From Geobacter sp. (GTDB lineage: Bacteria; Desulfobacterota; Desulfuromonadia; Geobacterales; Geobacteraceae): a stretch of 13,265 bases of DNA. The stretch is taken from assembly GCA_003857395.1 (NCBI GenBank), contig RPRC01000182.1:1-13265 (forward strand), given 5' to 3'. Below the pieces are notes generated by a model. The model was not told where the DNA came from. It saw only the letters and a list, made by a program, of their open reading frames with translations, and did not search any database. This document shows, piece by piece, positions 6,486-13,265 of this stretch (position 1 is the stretch's first letter; every line of letters begins with the position of its first letter). Both the position numbers and the translations under genes were made by a program.

Positions 6486-6792
6486 CTATCGCCCTTCGCT
6501 TGCACCAAATACCATTAAAGTTAATCCCATTAATATCGATAAGGAAATACGTCAGGTCACATCATTTTAAGGCAGCACATAGGCCGGATATACAACCGAA
6601 AAAGGAAAGCCCGGTTTTAGGAAAGGGAGACATTGTCATTGCGGGATTATCTGCAGGGACTTGTCGCGATACTATGACGTCAGTCCGTTTAGACACCATC
6701 ATAGCGAATGGTCCATACGTTCATTCTTGTTGTCGGGTGTAAGCTGGCCAGAGGGGATAAATACGGCAAGCAGATTGGTAAGGGATGGGAGA
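6486..6792. other. Non-coding stretch, nothing assigned
   Basis: Between the RAYT leader and the stop of the FHA gene I see no convincing gene, RNA or terminator. A 120-codon plus-strand frame covering 6380-6742 runs antisense through the RAYT relic and lacks a ribosome site, so I do not call it. Confidence 0.5.
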
Positions 6793-7842
6793 CTATGCGG
6801 GAGATACTCTGAGATTAATCGGTCCAATAGTTATCAAATCATTTGGGTTCAGCTGCATCACGGTAATCTTCTCGCCGTTAACTCTGGTGCCGTTCCTGCT
6901 CGCCAGGTCTTCAATTACCAGTGTATTCTCAACTAGTTTAAGTTCTGCATGTCGCCGTGAAATATGGTTATCATCCAGGACCAAGTCACAGTTATTTCGC
7001 CCGATTACGCAAGGCAGCGTTACCGTAAAGCATCCTCCCTGCTGAGGACCTGACTCGATAGAAAGTACGACGCTAGAAAGACTCGGTTCTTGAGGGACAG
7101 CAAGCACTTTGTCAATCTCCAGAACAGTCGCAGGTGAGACTTCGCCATCTCCTCTACGTTTATTTTTCAGATACCCTACGGTAAGAAGTGTAAAAAGCAA
7201 ATCCTTATTATACAGGTCTACGTCCGCTGCCTTGCTTGCTGGCATATCACGAAAAATAAACGCCTGCACAATTTCTTCAGGTCGTTGGAAGGCATAAAGT
7301 TGTATCTCTTCGTCAATATTCATTCCTTCGGGACGTTTGAACGCCATATCGGAATAATAAGCAAGAGCCCGCTTGCCAGCTTTAAAGAAAAAACTTATTT
7401 TCCTGTCCCGGCAAAGAGCAATTATCACATTATTGCCTTCCTCAGCAAAATGTCGAACAATACGTTCAATGTCGATCAATGAGGTAGGCGCTTTAATGTC
7501 TGGCTCAGTCTGCAGAAAGAGCAGCATGCATTTCAAAAGAATTGGGTCTGTCTGACAGAGGGTTATTGATCTGGCTTTGTCATCGGATGATGCCAAAATT
7601 CTACCAAAATCCTGGATTGAATATCCGACCGGCTTGTCCTTCTGATATCTACCGGCAGCATATGGTGCGCCTTTCAAGAAAAAAAGAAAATGGAGGTCGG
7701 AACCAATGCCTGCAACCTTTAAGTATCCGGTGAACGGGACAGAGCTCGAGTAGACCACTTCCAGCAAACTGCGCAACAGTTCACGGGAATACGGTTTCTC
7801 ATCGCAAAGTACTTTTTGCCTAGGAAATTGGTAGCTGTGCAT
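6793..7842 (-). CDS. FHA-domain protein with novel N-terminal region
   Basis: A 349-residue cytosolic protein. The C-terminal forkhead-associated domain (about 258-346) has every hallmark of phosphothreonine binding: GR (281-282), S295-R-R-H298 within NHISRRHAEL, and ASRNGTRVNG (314-323) with N317. Residues 1-250 are not a family I can name; they contain two beta-rich stretches of similar flavour (GYLKVAGIGSDLHFLFFLKG at 39-58 and NVIIALCRDRKISFFFKAGK at 138-157), perhaps a duplicated sensing or scaffolding fold. There is no Shine-Dalgarno. A near-consensus promoter ends 8 bases before the ATG, so the mRNA should be essentially leaderless. It is divergent from the kinase operon and is a likely phospho-reader of that kinase. 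Confidence 0.85.
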   Translation of the reverse strand: MHSYQFPRQKVLCDEKPYSRELLRSLLEVVYSSSVPFTGYLKVAGIGSDLHFLFFLKGAPYAAGRYQKDKPVGYSIQDFGRILASSDDKARSITLCQTDPILLKCMLLFLQTEPDIKAPTSLIDIERIVRHFAEEGNNVIIALCRDRKISFFFKAGKRALAYYSDMAFKRPEGMNIDEEIQLYAFQRPEEIVQAFIFRDMPASKAADVDLYNKDLLFTLLTVGYLKNKRRGDGEVSPATVLEIDKVLAVPQEPSLSSVVLSIESGPQQGGCFTVTLPCVIGRNNCDLVLDDNHISRRHAELKLVENTLVIEDLASRNGTRVNGEKITVMQLNPNDLITIGPINLRVSPA

Positions 7843-7850
7843 ATGGTTTT

Positions 7851-7879
7851 GTTATATAACAGAAAGCTAAGACTGTCAA
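7851..7879 (-). promoter_or_regulatory. Near-consensus sigma70 promoter of the FHA gene, giving a leaderless mRNA
   Basis: On the minus strand TTGACA (7874-7879), a 17-base spacer and TATAAC (7851-7856). The start codon begins 9 bases after the -10 box, so initiation 6-8 bases after the -10 gives 0-2 leader bases. The -10 is also part of the palindrome TGTTATATAACA (7850-7861). Confidence 0.75.
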
Positions 7880-7899
7880 ATTCGTTCATGTATAATGTC

Positions 7900-7927
7900 T
7901 TTACCTCTCAGGTGAACTTGTTATAAT
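7900..7927 (+). promoter_or_regulatory. Extended -10 promoter of the kinase operon
   Basis: TTTACC (7900-7905), 16 bases, then TATAAT (7922-7927), preceded by TG at 7919-7920 (the TGnTATAAT form). The predicted start near 7934 leaves about 27 bases of leader holding the GGAG ribosome site. A second TATAAT at 7891-7896 has no good -35. Confidence 0.7.
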
Positions 7928-7960
7928 TGACCACGAAGGATTACAGATGGAGAAAGATCT

Positions 7961-8857
7961 ATGAGCAGCATCGCAGCTACTGACCTCTCACAATATATAG
8001 GCGCAAATATCGGCACCATTACGCTGGTTAAATTATTGGGGCAAGGTAGTATGGGGGCAGTTTTTATCGGGTATCAGGCCACTCTCAAGCGCCAGGTTGC
8101 GGTAAAAATCCTCCCCAAATCAGTTGCGAGTACCGCAAGAGCCCAGCAGATGTTTCGCGATGAGGCTGAGACGATTGGGATACTTTCCCACCCAAATATC
8201 GTACCTGTATATGAAATGGGAGAGACCAGTGATTTTTTTTTTCAAGTTATGCAGCTGGTTGTGGGTCATGATTTGAGAACGGTCATCAGCAAAGCGCGCA
8301 AACATCCGGTCCCCACCAAGCGAATCCTTCCCATGACGGAAACATTCCAGTTTATCTGCCAAATTCTCGATGCCCTTGGATATGCTCATGAAGAAGGAGT
8401 TTTTCATCAAGACATCAAACCGGCTAATATTCTTATTGATGACCGATTTAGACGTGCGCTTGTGGCAGATTTCGGCATAGCCCGGACTGTTTGGGCAGAA
8501 TACAGCGCGAAACCGATGCTGGTCGGAACACCTTTGTACATGTCACCCGAACAGGCTGCATGTGCTGCAATTGATGGGCGAACCGATATCTACTCCGTTG
8601 GTGTTATTCTCTTTGAGATGACAGCAGGGTTTTTGCCGATATATAAAGATTCGGCTGCGGATTCGATCAAACGCAAGAAAACCGAGCCAGACACTTTTTT
8701 TACAACCAGACCATCTAAAATTAATTCCTCAATAAACAGCGAACTTGAGGATATAATTTTAAAGGCAATTGCAGCGAACCCCGTTAATCGTTTTACCGAT
8801 TGCATGGAGTTTAAAACCGTGCTCGAAAATTACGTTCGCAATAGCGGTCTTACATAA
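7961..8857 (+). CDS. Cytosolic Ser/Thr protein kinase (Pkn2/Hanks type), non-RD catalytic loop
   Basis: A 298-residue protein that is almost only a kinase domain. It has the glycine loop G27-Q-G-S-M-G-A-V34, catalytic lysine K49 in VAVKIL, helix-C glutamate E68, the catalytic loop H149-Q-D151-IKPAN156, DFG at 170-172 and the SPE motif (M194-S-P-E197) of the activation segment. All catalytic residues are present, but HRD is replaced by HQD, so it belongs to the non-RD type, which often does not need activation-loop phosphorylation. There is no transmembrane or sensor extension, so input must come through other proteins. GGAG lies 8 bases before the ATG. It is the first gene of an operon with the 723-aa protein (24-base gap) and the PP2C phosphatase, which suggests that the latter reverses its action. 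Confidence 0.93.
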   Translation: MSSIAATDLSQYIGANIGTITLVKLLGQGSMGAVFIGYQATLKRQVAVKILPKSVASTARAQQMFRDEAETIGILSHPNIVPVYEMGETSDFFFQVMQLVVGHDLRTVISKARKHPVPTKRILPMTETFQFICQILDALGYAHEEGVFHQDIKPANILIDDRFRRALVADFGIARTVWAEYSAKPMLVGTPLYMSPEQAACAAIDGRTDIYSVGVILFEMTAGFLPIYKDSAADSIKRKKTEPDTFFTTRPSKINSSINSELEDIILKAIAANPVNRFTDCMEFKTVLENYVRNSGLT

Positions 8858-8881
8858 GATATCTTTCTAAAGGGATATACC

Positions 8882-11053
8882 TTGGGCACACCAGAAGCTG
8901 CTTTAGATATAACACAGGCACTACAGATTGCCAGGGCATTTAACCTGGCATTTAATAATGCATTTATGTATGGAGGCCGCCACCAAACCACCAAAGATAG
9001 CGCTGTAACCTTTTTTCATGTTTTGCAGCCACTGTTCAACATTTCAAGCACTATAACGATAATTGCCGAAAAAGACTCTATTTATATAGAAAATCATTGT
9101 GTGGACAAACTGGTTAGCGTTCAGAGAATTAACAATCGGTTCAAAAAAGCTGGAGTACAGTCTATCAGCTTTGACAGAGATGCAACTCTGGAAAGTGATC
9201 TGGCATTTTTTTACGTCATGGGATCACTATCTGATTTCAAGAACGTGGATGCAATGCAGACGTACCTCAAAAAGGAAGGTACTTCTGGCATAAAAATCAA
9301 TTATGTTGTGTATAAGAAAGTAACTCTTGACGAGGCTGTTGTTAATAAAGGGGTATTTTCTGAAACTCAGTCACTGTTTGGCAACCAGCATTCCCTTGGG
9401 ACAGGACTTAATGACCAGTCTGATCCGGGTAAAATCCTCAGAGATTTGTCGGAGATTTTATCACTGAGCAGTTCCGCGAATGGAAATGAAGTTCCCGCAG
9501 ATGGATCATCCGCCCTTTCCGGATTATCTCAGTCCGATTACGACAAATTCATAACAACTCAAATAAAATCAATCAACAATCAACTCTCTTCATCGGAGAG
9601 AGCTGAAGATGGAGTCGGTCTTACTCCCGCTGAAATGCTCGAAACAATCTATAAGATAAAGGAGAATGTTCTCGATACTATCAAGCTTCAAAGAGAAACA
9701 GGGAAATTGATTGCTTCACATGAGCTTGCCGTTACCGAAATAAATCACACCAGTTACCGGGTTATTGTACGACTGATTAAAGAAGAATACCGAAGCGACA
9801 GAAAGATTTCCGTAAAGAGACTGGCCCAGATTATCCGGCGTATGCTGCCAGATATAAAGGAACTGAAGTACCTGCTGCCACAGCTTAAAGATGGTCTTTT
9901 TGCCGAAGGAATGCCCCCTTCCGATTACCTGACGCTGGTAAAGGAACTGAGTAAAGAGCTTGAGAGTGATGGTTTGGTTCAGATTCTGGTTGAGGCTTCA
10001 GACCAGATCGGACTTACGTTGAATGAACTGATTGAAGGAATCAAGGAAGCGCCGGAAGAGGCGGCCAGACTGATTGTCCTGGCTGCGGAAATAAAAAAAG
10101 GTGGCGTCAGCACTGACGATCAACAAATGTCGGCAATTTTGAGTGATTATATCGAAAAGGTGAGTACCGCCCTTGCCCTTCAATCACCCGAAGTTGCAGC
10201 CCGTGGCGGCGGCATACTGCTGAAAGCAGTTGTTACGAGAATTGAGCGCGAGATTCTCGACCGGCTGAAATCACAGAATATCGACTCGAATATTGTCTCT
10301 GAAGTTGCCCTGAATCTTGCAAATCAGTTTTCTGAAACCGTTTCGAACTTGAAAGGCGCTTGGGTCAAAAAGACTATCGGCAGCTCGAAAAACCTGGATG
10401 AAGAAGCCATACTTTCGATTATTGAACAGATAGCAGATCAGGGCTTGGATGGATATGGTGTCGCAGAGGAGATACGAGCCTTACTGATTTCCCATGGTTT
10501 TTCAGCAGATAAATTAGATACTATCATAAACAAAGCACAACTTCGTGCCGAAGCAGCTGTTACGCAAAAAATCGAAATCCCTGAAGGCGCATTCAATGCA
10601 GCAACTATGGCTTTTTTTCTTGATCTCGAGATCAAGCGAAATTTACGCTATAATTCACCGTTTTCGACTCTTCTGATATCATTTGAGAAAATCATTGATA
10701 TTCGGACATTCACCATTATCGATTTAACTCCTGACATAAATATCCAGTTAACCAATCAGTCTCTCAATCTTTTGAAAAATATGAAAAGAGATCTGGACGT
10801 GGCTGGTATTTGCCCAGTAAAAAACCATATTATCCCGTTTATACTGTTACAGATGACAGACATAAACGGAGCGCTTTATGTGAAAAAGCGAATTGAAACG
10901 GATTTTCCCTTCCATGAATTTCTTGTAGATGGCATTACCGTTCATGTTGAACCGGCAATTACCGTATCGAACTTCAACAGAAACCAGACGCCCGATAAAT
11001 ATTCCTTTTTAAAAGAAATTTATCAGCGTCACTGTCAACCAAAACTACAATAA
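8882..11053 (+). CDS. Large signalling protein with conserved N-terminal module and degenerate GGDEF-like C-terminus
   Basis: A 723-residue soluble protein starting at TTG, with AAAGGGA upstream. Residues about 10-145 (ARAFNLAFNNAFMYGGRHQTT..., then SIYIENHCVDKL and FKKAGVQSISFDRDATLESDL) resemble a module seen at the N-terminus of several deltaproteobacterial signalling proteins that I cannot name. The middle (about 150-560) is helical and Glu/Lys/Leu rich, in part probably coiled or repeat-like. Residues about 563-700 follow the GGDEF fold (FFLDLEIKRNLRYNSPFSTL, RDLDVAG, MTDINGALYVKKRIE), but the GG[DE]EF signature is replaced by KNHIIPF (645-651), so no cyclase activity is expected. It lies between kinase and phosphatase genes. 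The cyclase-like call is an alignment by eye. Confidence 0.7.
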   Translation: MGTPEAALDITQALQIARAFNLAFNNAFMYGGRHQTTKDSAVTFFHVLQPLFNISSTITIIAEKDSIYIENHCVDKLVSVQRINNRFKKAGVQSISFDRDATLESDLAFFYVMGSLSDFKNVDAMQTYLKKEGTSGIKINYVVYKKVTLDEAVVNKGVFSETQSLFGNQHSLGTGLNDQSDPGKILRDLSEILSLSSSANGNEVPADGSSALSGLSQSDYDKFITTQIKSINNQLSSSERAEDGVGLTPAEMLETIYKIKENVLDTIKLQRETGKLIASHELAVTEINHTSYRVIVRLIKEEYRSDRKISVKRLAQIIRRMLPDIKELKYLLPQLKDGLFAEGMPPSDYLTLVKELSKELESDGLVQILVEASDQIGLTLNELIEGIKEAPEEAARLIVLAAEIKKGGVSTDDQQMSAILSDYIEKVSTALALQSPEVAARGGGILLKAVVTRIEREILDRLKSQNIDSNIVSEVALNLANQFSETVSNLKGAWVKKTIGSSKNLDEEAILSIIEQIADQGLDGYGVAEEIRALLISHGFSADKLDTIINKAQLRAEAAVTQKIEIPEGAFNAATMAFFLDLEIKRNLRYNSPFSTLLISFEKIIDIRTFTIIDLTPDINIQLTNQSLNLLKNMKRDLDVAGICPVKNHIIPFILLQMTDINGALYVKKRIETDFPFHEFLVDGITVHVEPAITVSNFNRNQTPDKYSFLKEIYQRHCQPKLQ

Positions 11054-11060
11054 AGACTTC

Positions 11061-11840
11061 ATGATCTCAGCCCATGCCACACATGCCGGACTTGTCCGCA
11101 AGAATAACGAAGACTTCATCCGCACAGATGACAACCTAGGTATTTACCTTTTGGCAGACGGTATAGGCGGACATAATGCCGGTGAAGTGGCAAGCGCCCT
11201 AGCTGTTGAAACAGTATATTCCATATTACGGTCCAATATCGAACACACCGGGTTTGATGGTTATTTCGAGCTGATGGTACATGCCATGCAAACCGCTCAT
11301 TGGGAGATAAACACCAAGGCACTCACAAACTCATCGTTTTCGAAGATGGGAACTACTCTGGTTGTTGCAGTTTTGCGGGACAAAGTAGCGTATATCGCTC
11401 ATGCCGGGGACAGCCGTTGCTATCTGTTTCAGCAAGACCCCCAACCCCTCACTGCCTCTTCCTTTATGCCCCAGAGTGAAATCAACGGATACGGGAATAA
11501 ACTAAGGCAACTTACCAACGATCACACCGTAGGCTTTCAACGGCTGGCAAGCGGCCTTTCGATTGAGCAGATTCCAAAGAAAAATTTTCACACTCTAACC
11601 CAGTCAATCGGGTGCGGAAATCCGCCGCACCCCGATTTTAAGACCTTTGAATTCAAGAAGGGTGATTTGCTCTTACTCTGTTCCGACGGCTTGACCGATA
11701 TGTTGACCGACATTGAAATCGAATCCATTCTTGCACGCCGAGGCACCTGCCTTGACACTCTCGCCGAGAAACTCATTGATGCTGCCAATGCACATGGCGG
11801 TAGAGACAATGTTTCTGTGGTATTGGTAGCCTCCCATTAA
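11061..11840 (+). CDS. PP2C-family Ser/Thr protein phosphatase (Stp/PrpC type)
   Basis: A 259-residue protein holding all the metal-site motifs of PPM phosphatases: RKNNED (E17-D18), A-D33-G-IGGHNAGE, AHAG-D117-SR, CS-D209-GLTD and GGR-D249-N-VSVV. It contains an extra loop of about 20 residues after residue 125 (QDPQPLTASSFMPQSEINGY), longer than I would expect. Seven bases separate it from the preceding stop; no strong ribosome site is seen, so coupling is likely. Substrates are presumably proteins phosphorylated by the kinase two genes upstream, including FHA-bound targets. Its 3' end converges on the FHA-HD-GYP gene with only 13 bases between stops and no terminator between them. Confidence 0.94.
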   Translation: MISAHATHAGLVRKNNEDFIRTDDNLGIYLLADGIGGHNAGEVASALAVETVYSILRSNIEHTGFDGYFELMVHAMQTAHWEINTKALTNSSFSKMGTTLVVAVLRDKVAYIAHAGDSRCYLFQQDPQPLTASSFMPQSEINGYGNKLRQLTNDHTVGFQRLASGLSIEQIPKKNFHTLTQSIGCGNPPHPDFKTFEFKKGDLLLLCSDGLTDMLTDIEIESILARRGTCLDTLAEKLIDAANAHGGRDNVSVVLVASH

Positions 11841-11853
11841 CGTCTCGTTGCTA

Positions 11854-12798
11854 TCAGTTCTGAAGAATTTCGACCATGGCGCGGGTAATGTCGGGATCAA
11901 ATTGGCTGCCGGCACAGCAGGTGAATTCATCTATCACCTGCCCTTTTGAAAGAGCTGCTCGATAAGGTCTGCTTATGGTCATGGCGTCACAGGTATCGGC
12001 AACCTGGATAATTCTCGCCCAGAGTGGTATCTCTTCGCCAGCAAGACCGTCGGGGTACCCCGTACCGTCAAAGCGCTCGTGGTGGTGATACACAGCCGGG
12101 ATAATATCGCTCAGGAAATTGAGCGGCTTCAGGATATTTTTCCCCTCCACCACGTGCTGCTTTACCAGTTCGTATTCCGTGTCGCTCAAACTCAACTTAT
12201 TTAACAGCAAGGTTTCAGGGACTCCAATCTTACCGATATCGTGGAGAATCCCAGCAATTTGGACCCGTTCCACATCTGCTGTGGCAAGGCCCATCATGGT
12301 GGCGAGATGTTCTGAGATTTCGGCAACACGTTCGGAATGACCCTTGGTGTAGGGATCCTTTGCTTCCACAGCCAGTGCCAAGGACTGAATCGTTTCCAGG
12401 TTGATCTTGTGAATGTATTTTTCATCGACCACATTATTCTGGACAAAACGCAGGTTGGTCTGCCCCATCCTGATTACATCCATATGCGCGAGGCGCATAA
12501 AAGTGACCCTCTCTCCATTCACCCAAGTACCATTCCGGCTGCCAAGGTCCTCGATATGGTAGAAATTATGAACAATAAGGATGCGGGCGTGTTTGCCGGA
12601 GAGATAAATGTCAGGAACACAGAGATCGACGTCTTTAGCCCGGCCGATAAGTATCTGCGGTGCATCAAGAGAATATGTGGCGGTATTGTCGTTGACATTG
12701 AACTGGAGGATGGCCTGACGTTTTTCTACGATTTCAGTATCTTCCATGCCGCTTGAAATGGTTATGGTCATTTCAGCTTCATTCAACAGTTCGTCCAT
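11854..12798 (-). CDS. FHA-HD-GYP protein: probable phosphothreonine-gated cyclic-dinucleotide phosphodiesterase
   Basis: I take ATG 12798 (314 residues) as the start because GGGAG sits 8 bases upstream; a GTG at 12825 would add 9 residues but lacks a ribosome site. An N-terminal FHA domain (about 45-118) shows IGRAKDVDL, SGKHARIL and LGSRNGTWVNG. The C-terminal HD-GYP domain (about 135-314) shows H154-S-E-RVAEI, H186-D187-IGKIGVP, HHHERFDGTGYPDG (238-251, GYP at 247-249) and QVADTCDAM. The usual metal-binding set is present, so c-di-GMP hydrolysis is plausible. A short linker puts an FHA reader directly next to an output enzyme, implying control by phosphothreonine on a partner or on itself. 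The C-terminus is slightly shorter than usual around 282-296. Confidence 0.9.
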   Translation of the reverse strand: MDELLNEAEMTITISSGMEDTEIVEKRQAILQFNVNDNTATYSLDAPQILIGRAKDVDLCVPDIYLSGKHARILIVHNFYHIEDLGSRNGTWVNGERVTFMRLAHMDVIRMGQTNLRFVQNNVVDEKYIHKINLETIQSLALAVEAKDPYTKGHSERVAEISEHLATMMGLATADVERVQIAGILHDIGKIGVPETLLLNKLSLSDTEYELVKQHVVEGKNILKPLNFLSDIIPAVYHHHERFDGTGYPDGLAGEEIPLWARIIQVADTCDAMTISRPYRAALSKGQVIDEFTCCAGSQFDPDITRAMVEILQN

Positions 12799-12806
12799 TT
12801 TTGAAT

Positions 12807-12845
12807 CTCCCTCAGACAAAAGCACATCTCTCTGCGCTTGTCTGA
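12807..12845 (-). promoter_or_regulatory. Hairpin next to the ribosome site of the FHA-HD-GYP gene
   Basis: TCAGACAA (12812-12819) and TTGTCTGA (12838-12845) form a perfect 8-bp inverted repeat with an 18-base loop, partly extended by GC pairs across a bulge. The ribosome site GAGGGAG (12807-12813) begins within the proximal arm, so the structure could limit or tune translation. No promoter was recognised with confidence. Confidence 0.4.
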
Positions 12846-12903
12846 CATTTTCTAACCGAACATCGGAACGCCGTTATACCGCGATCTATCGTACAACCAG
12901 GGC

Positions 12904-12921
12904 GGTTTCAAACCCGCCCCT
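12904..12921. repeat. REP-like hairpin, copy B
   Basis: GGTTTCAAACCCGCCCCT, identical to copy A (5490-5507). With the preceding GGGCG it forms a GGGCGG / CCGCCC stem. Bases 12920-12921 belong to the TAG stop of the regulator gene, so the repeat directly abuts its 3' end and may serve as its terminator. Confidence 0.65.
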
Positions 12922-13265
12922 ATTTTTTCAGTTCAATGCCATACGACTTGATCTTGCGATGCAGATTGCTCCGCTCCAGCTCGATGGACTCGGCAGTCTT
13001 GCTGATGTTCCAGCCGTGCTCCTCGAGCTTCTGCAGGATGAATTCCTTTTCAAACTCTTCCCGCGCCTCACGGAGACTATGCAGCTCAAGGACCGTATCC
13101 AGACGTCCGACACCCCCCTCGTGGGAAATCTCGCCGGAGACGATGGATTCGGGGATATGATTGACGGTAATGGTTTTGCCCGGCGACATGATCACCAGCC
13201 GTTCCACCACATTTTTCAACTCTCGCACGTTTCCAGGCCAGGTGCCGTTTTTCAGGAGTTCCAAG
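12920..13265 (-). CDS. NtrX-like sigma54-dependent response regulator, C-terminal fragment
   Basis: The last 114 codons of a larger gene that enters from the right edge; the frame is open there, so the true start lies outside. The fragment begins LELLKNGTWPGNVRELKNVV, the end of the AAA+ domain with the WPGNVREL signature of sigma54 activators. It then runs through IMSPGKTITVNHIPESI and a charged linker to a Fis-type helix-turn-helix (NISKTAESIELERSNLHRKIKSYGIE). The ERSNLHRKIK form with a short tail is typical of NtrX. The upstream receiver domain and the histidine kinase partner are not in view. It points the same way as the FHA-HD-GYP gene, but the REP-like hairpin separates them, so they are probably separate units. 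Confidence 0.85.
   Translation of the reverse strand, partial: LELLKNGTWPGNVRELKNVVERLVIMSPGKTITVNHIPESIVSGEISHEGGVGRLDTVLELHSLREAREEFEKEFILQKLEEHGWNISKTAESIELERSNLHRKIKSYGIELKK

Noticed and set aside
6450..6560. Minus-strand frame resembling a DDE transposase start (YFLIDINGINFNG...)
   Set aside because: It is open for about 35 codons, but it runs through the RAYT leader and matches no family convincingly.
6380..6742. Plus-strand frame of 120 codons in the large gap
   Set aside because: It runs antisense through the RAYT relic, lacks a Shine-Dalgarno and has no recognisable motif.
6793..12798. Type VI secretion regulatory locus (PpkA-PppA-Fha)
   Set aside because: The kinase, phosphatase and FHA set is similar, but the kinase lacks a periplasmic domain and no tss structural gene is present.

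Overview
The window looks like a chromosome segment from a Desulfuromonadota / Geobacter-like deltaproteobacterium. This is inferred from recognised families, not from a database match: a DUF3793-DUF2325-outer-membrane-barrel cassette, ModD, a DsrE-like CxxC protein, FHA, HD-GYP and Ser/Thr kinase signalling genes, an NtrX-like sigma54 activator, and relics of a REP-associated tyrosine transposase (RAYT) with REP-like hairpins.

Layout. Positions 1-1560 (minus strand) hold an overlapping three-gene cassette: DUF3793, a Cys-rich DUF2325 protein, and the first 201 codons of a secreted PF13557-type beta-barrel that leaves the window. A 15-bp palindrome lies over its putative promoter. A perfect 15-bp-stem terminator (1606-1638) separates it from an orphan modD. 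Next come a DsrE-like protein and a membrane-anchored metallo-beta-lactamase-fold protein (COG1237 type), all on the minus strand.

Positions 4210-6800 are a graveyard of mobile DNA. It holds an IS256-type end, an intact conserved gene of unknown function (4329-4856), a frameshifted IS256-family transposase tail (4933-5166), the 5' end of one RAYT relic (5236-5300), a REP-like hairpin (5481-5507), a small secreted Tyr/Arg-rich protein with its own terminator, and a second RAYT relic that keeps its HUH motif but carries at least three frameshifts (6250-6453).

Positions 6793-12798 form a clearly AT-richer signalling block and are the most interesting part. An FHA protein (minus, near-leaderless mRNA) is divergent from a three-gene operon (plus): a cytosolic Ser/Thr kinase with HQD instead of HRD, a 723-aa protein ending in a degenerate GGDEF-like domain, and a PP2C phosphatase. 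The operon converges on an FHA-HD-GYP protein (minus). A kinase, a phosphatase, two phosphothreonine readers, a c-di-GMP-type phosphodiesterase domain and a dead cyclase-like domain therefore sit together. I propose that they form a dedicated circuit coupling Thr phosphorylation to cyclic-dinucleotide turnover. The window ends inside an NtrX-like sigma54-dependent regulator whose stop codon lies in a second copy of the REP-like repeat.

No tRNA, rRNA, CRISPR array or recognisable riboswitch was seen.
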